64,000 nt of DNA from Methanobacteriota archaeon (GTDB lineage Archaea; Thermoplasmatota; Poseidoniia; Poseidoniales; Poseidoniaceae): the NCBI GenBank assembly GCA_002722135.1, contig PBKJ01000008.1:27807-91806 (forward strand), written 5' to 3'. The stretch's first letter is position 1. Every line of letters starts with the position of its first letter. The notes below the pieces were generated by a model. That model searched no databases. It was given only the letters and a program-made list of their open reading frames with translations, and was not told the DNA's origin. Positions 63,219 to 64,000 of this stretch are shown in pieces. Made by a program: the position numbers and the translations under genes.

Positions 63219-64000
63219 TCACAGCCTGCTCTGATGACGGTACTTCGAAGAGAAGATGGGTTCCAAATCGGGCTCAGAAGCTTGGATGATGGCCGCGGCA
63301 TCGACGTTGGGAGGGAGGCTCGAGTGAATCTCCTTCGTTCGCCCGTAGCGACCGCGGCTGACGGTTCGGGCGGTGATCAGTCCAAGCATGTCGAGGTTTG
63401 AGATGAGCATGGACACCCGGCGGGCGGTGAGGGGTGTTTTGCCCACGTGGTGGCACGCTTGGTCGTAGACGTCGTACACTTCACCGGTCTGCACACCTCG
63501 TGCCCCCGTGCGCTCGGTGAGGAGTACAGCGGAGAGGACGAGTTTCTGTTGCGTCGGCAGCGAGTGAACAACAGGCGTGATCTGGTCGGCTTCAATCTGA
63601 GATTGTGCCGTGCGGACGTGGCGGATGGCCACCGTGTTGGTGCCTTCGTGCTCCGCCTTTTCCGCCGAGACGCGAAGCAGGTCCAAAGCGCACCGGGCAT
63701 CGCCGTGCTCTTGCGCAGCGAGGGCGGCGCAGAGGCCAATCACGCCGTCTTCCAAGGCCTCCGGGTGGAGGGCGCTCGAGGAGCGCTGAACGAGGATGTC
63801 ACGCAGTTGGTCCGCATCATAGGGGTTGAACACAACGTCCTGCTGACCAAGACGAGACCGGACACGCGGGTCAAGGAAGTCGGTGAACTTCAGGTCGTTC
63901 GAGATGCCGATGACACAGCATCGGGCCGAATTTAGGGAACTGTTGAGGTTCGTGAGGTTGTAGAGGAGGTCGTCGCCTGCTTTGCGAACGAGGTGGTCGA
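63219..64000 (-). CDS. cdc6: Orc1/Cdc6 replication initiator, C-terminal part (5' end outside window)
   Basis: Frame open to window edge: DHLVRKAGDDLLYNLTNLNSSLNSARCCVIGISNDLKFTDFLDPRVRSRLGQQDVVFNPYDADQLRDIL..., AAA sensor and winged-helix C-terminus. Confidence 0.93.
   Translation of the reverse strand, partial: DHLVRKAGDDLLYNLTNLNSSLNSARCCVIGISNDLKFTDFLDPRVRSRLGQQDVVFNPYDADQLRDILVQRSSSALHPEALEDGVIGLCAALAAQEHGDARCALDLLRVSAEKAEHEGTNTVAIRHVRTAQSQIEADQITPVVHSLPTQQKLVLSAVLLTERTGARGVQTGEVYDVYDQACHHVGKTPLTARRVSMLISNLDMLGLITARTVSRGRYGRTKEIHSSLPPNVDAAAIIQASEPDLEPIFSSKYRHQSRL

Noticed and set aside
63166-63260. Possible replication origin near Orc1/Cdc6
   Set aside because: Only the 3' end of cdc6 is in the window; no origin-recognition-box repeats seen here. 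An origin, if adjacent, would more likely lie upstream of cdc6, outside the window.

Overview
The window looks like archaeal chromosome. Its informational genes (PCNA, TFS, fibrillarin/Nop5, Orc1/Cdc6, a TBP-like protein) combined with many bacterial-type metabolic genes fit a planktonic Marine Group II / Poseidoniales-type euryarchaeote. That taxonomic call is inference from gene content only. I can support about 45 protein genes and one tRNA-Gly; I saw no CRISPR array, transposase or rRNA. The standout locus is 20.9-31.3 kb: an Sfp-type phosphopantetheinyl transferase, a 2941-aa type I FAS/PKS-like megasynthase (KS-AT-[degenerate ACP]-KS-ACPx3-KR-DH) and a FabI-type enoyl reductase. Together they form an apparently near-complete acyl-chain synthesis module in an archaeon, and all three ACPs carry Thr where the phosphopantetheinylated Ser normally sits. 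Other notable items: a PPAT(CoaD-like)-DUF359 fusion that could be a bifunctional CoA synthase, with a hairpin-rich leader; a carotenoid-to-retinal operon (crtI / crtB-crtY-blh) with a palindromic divergent promoter and no opsin in the window; a secreted S8 protease carrying about 15 TSP3-like Ca-binding units; a 1948-aa surface protein; a divergent TBP-fold protein; an archaeal SelB-like protein; a low-GC heparinase II/III-like gene; and a 792-aa wHTH protein of unknown function.
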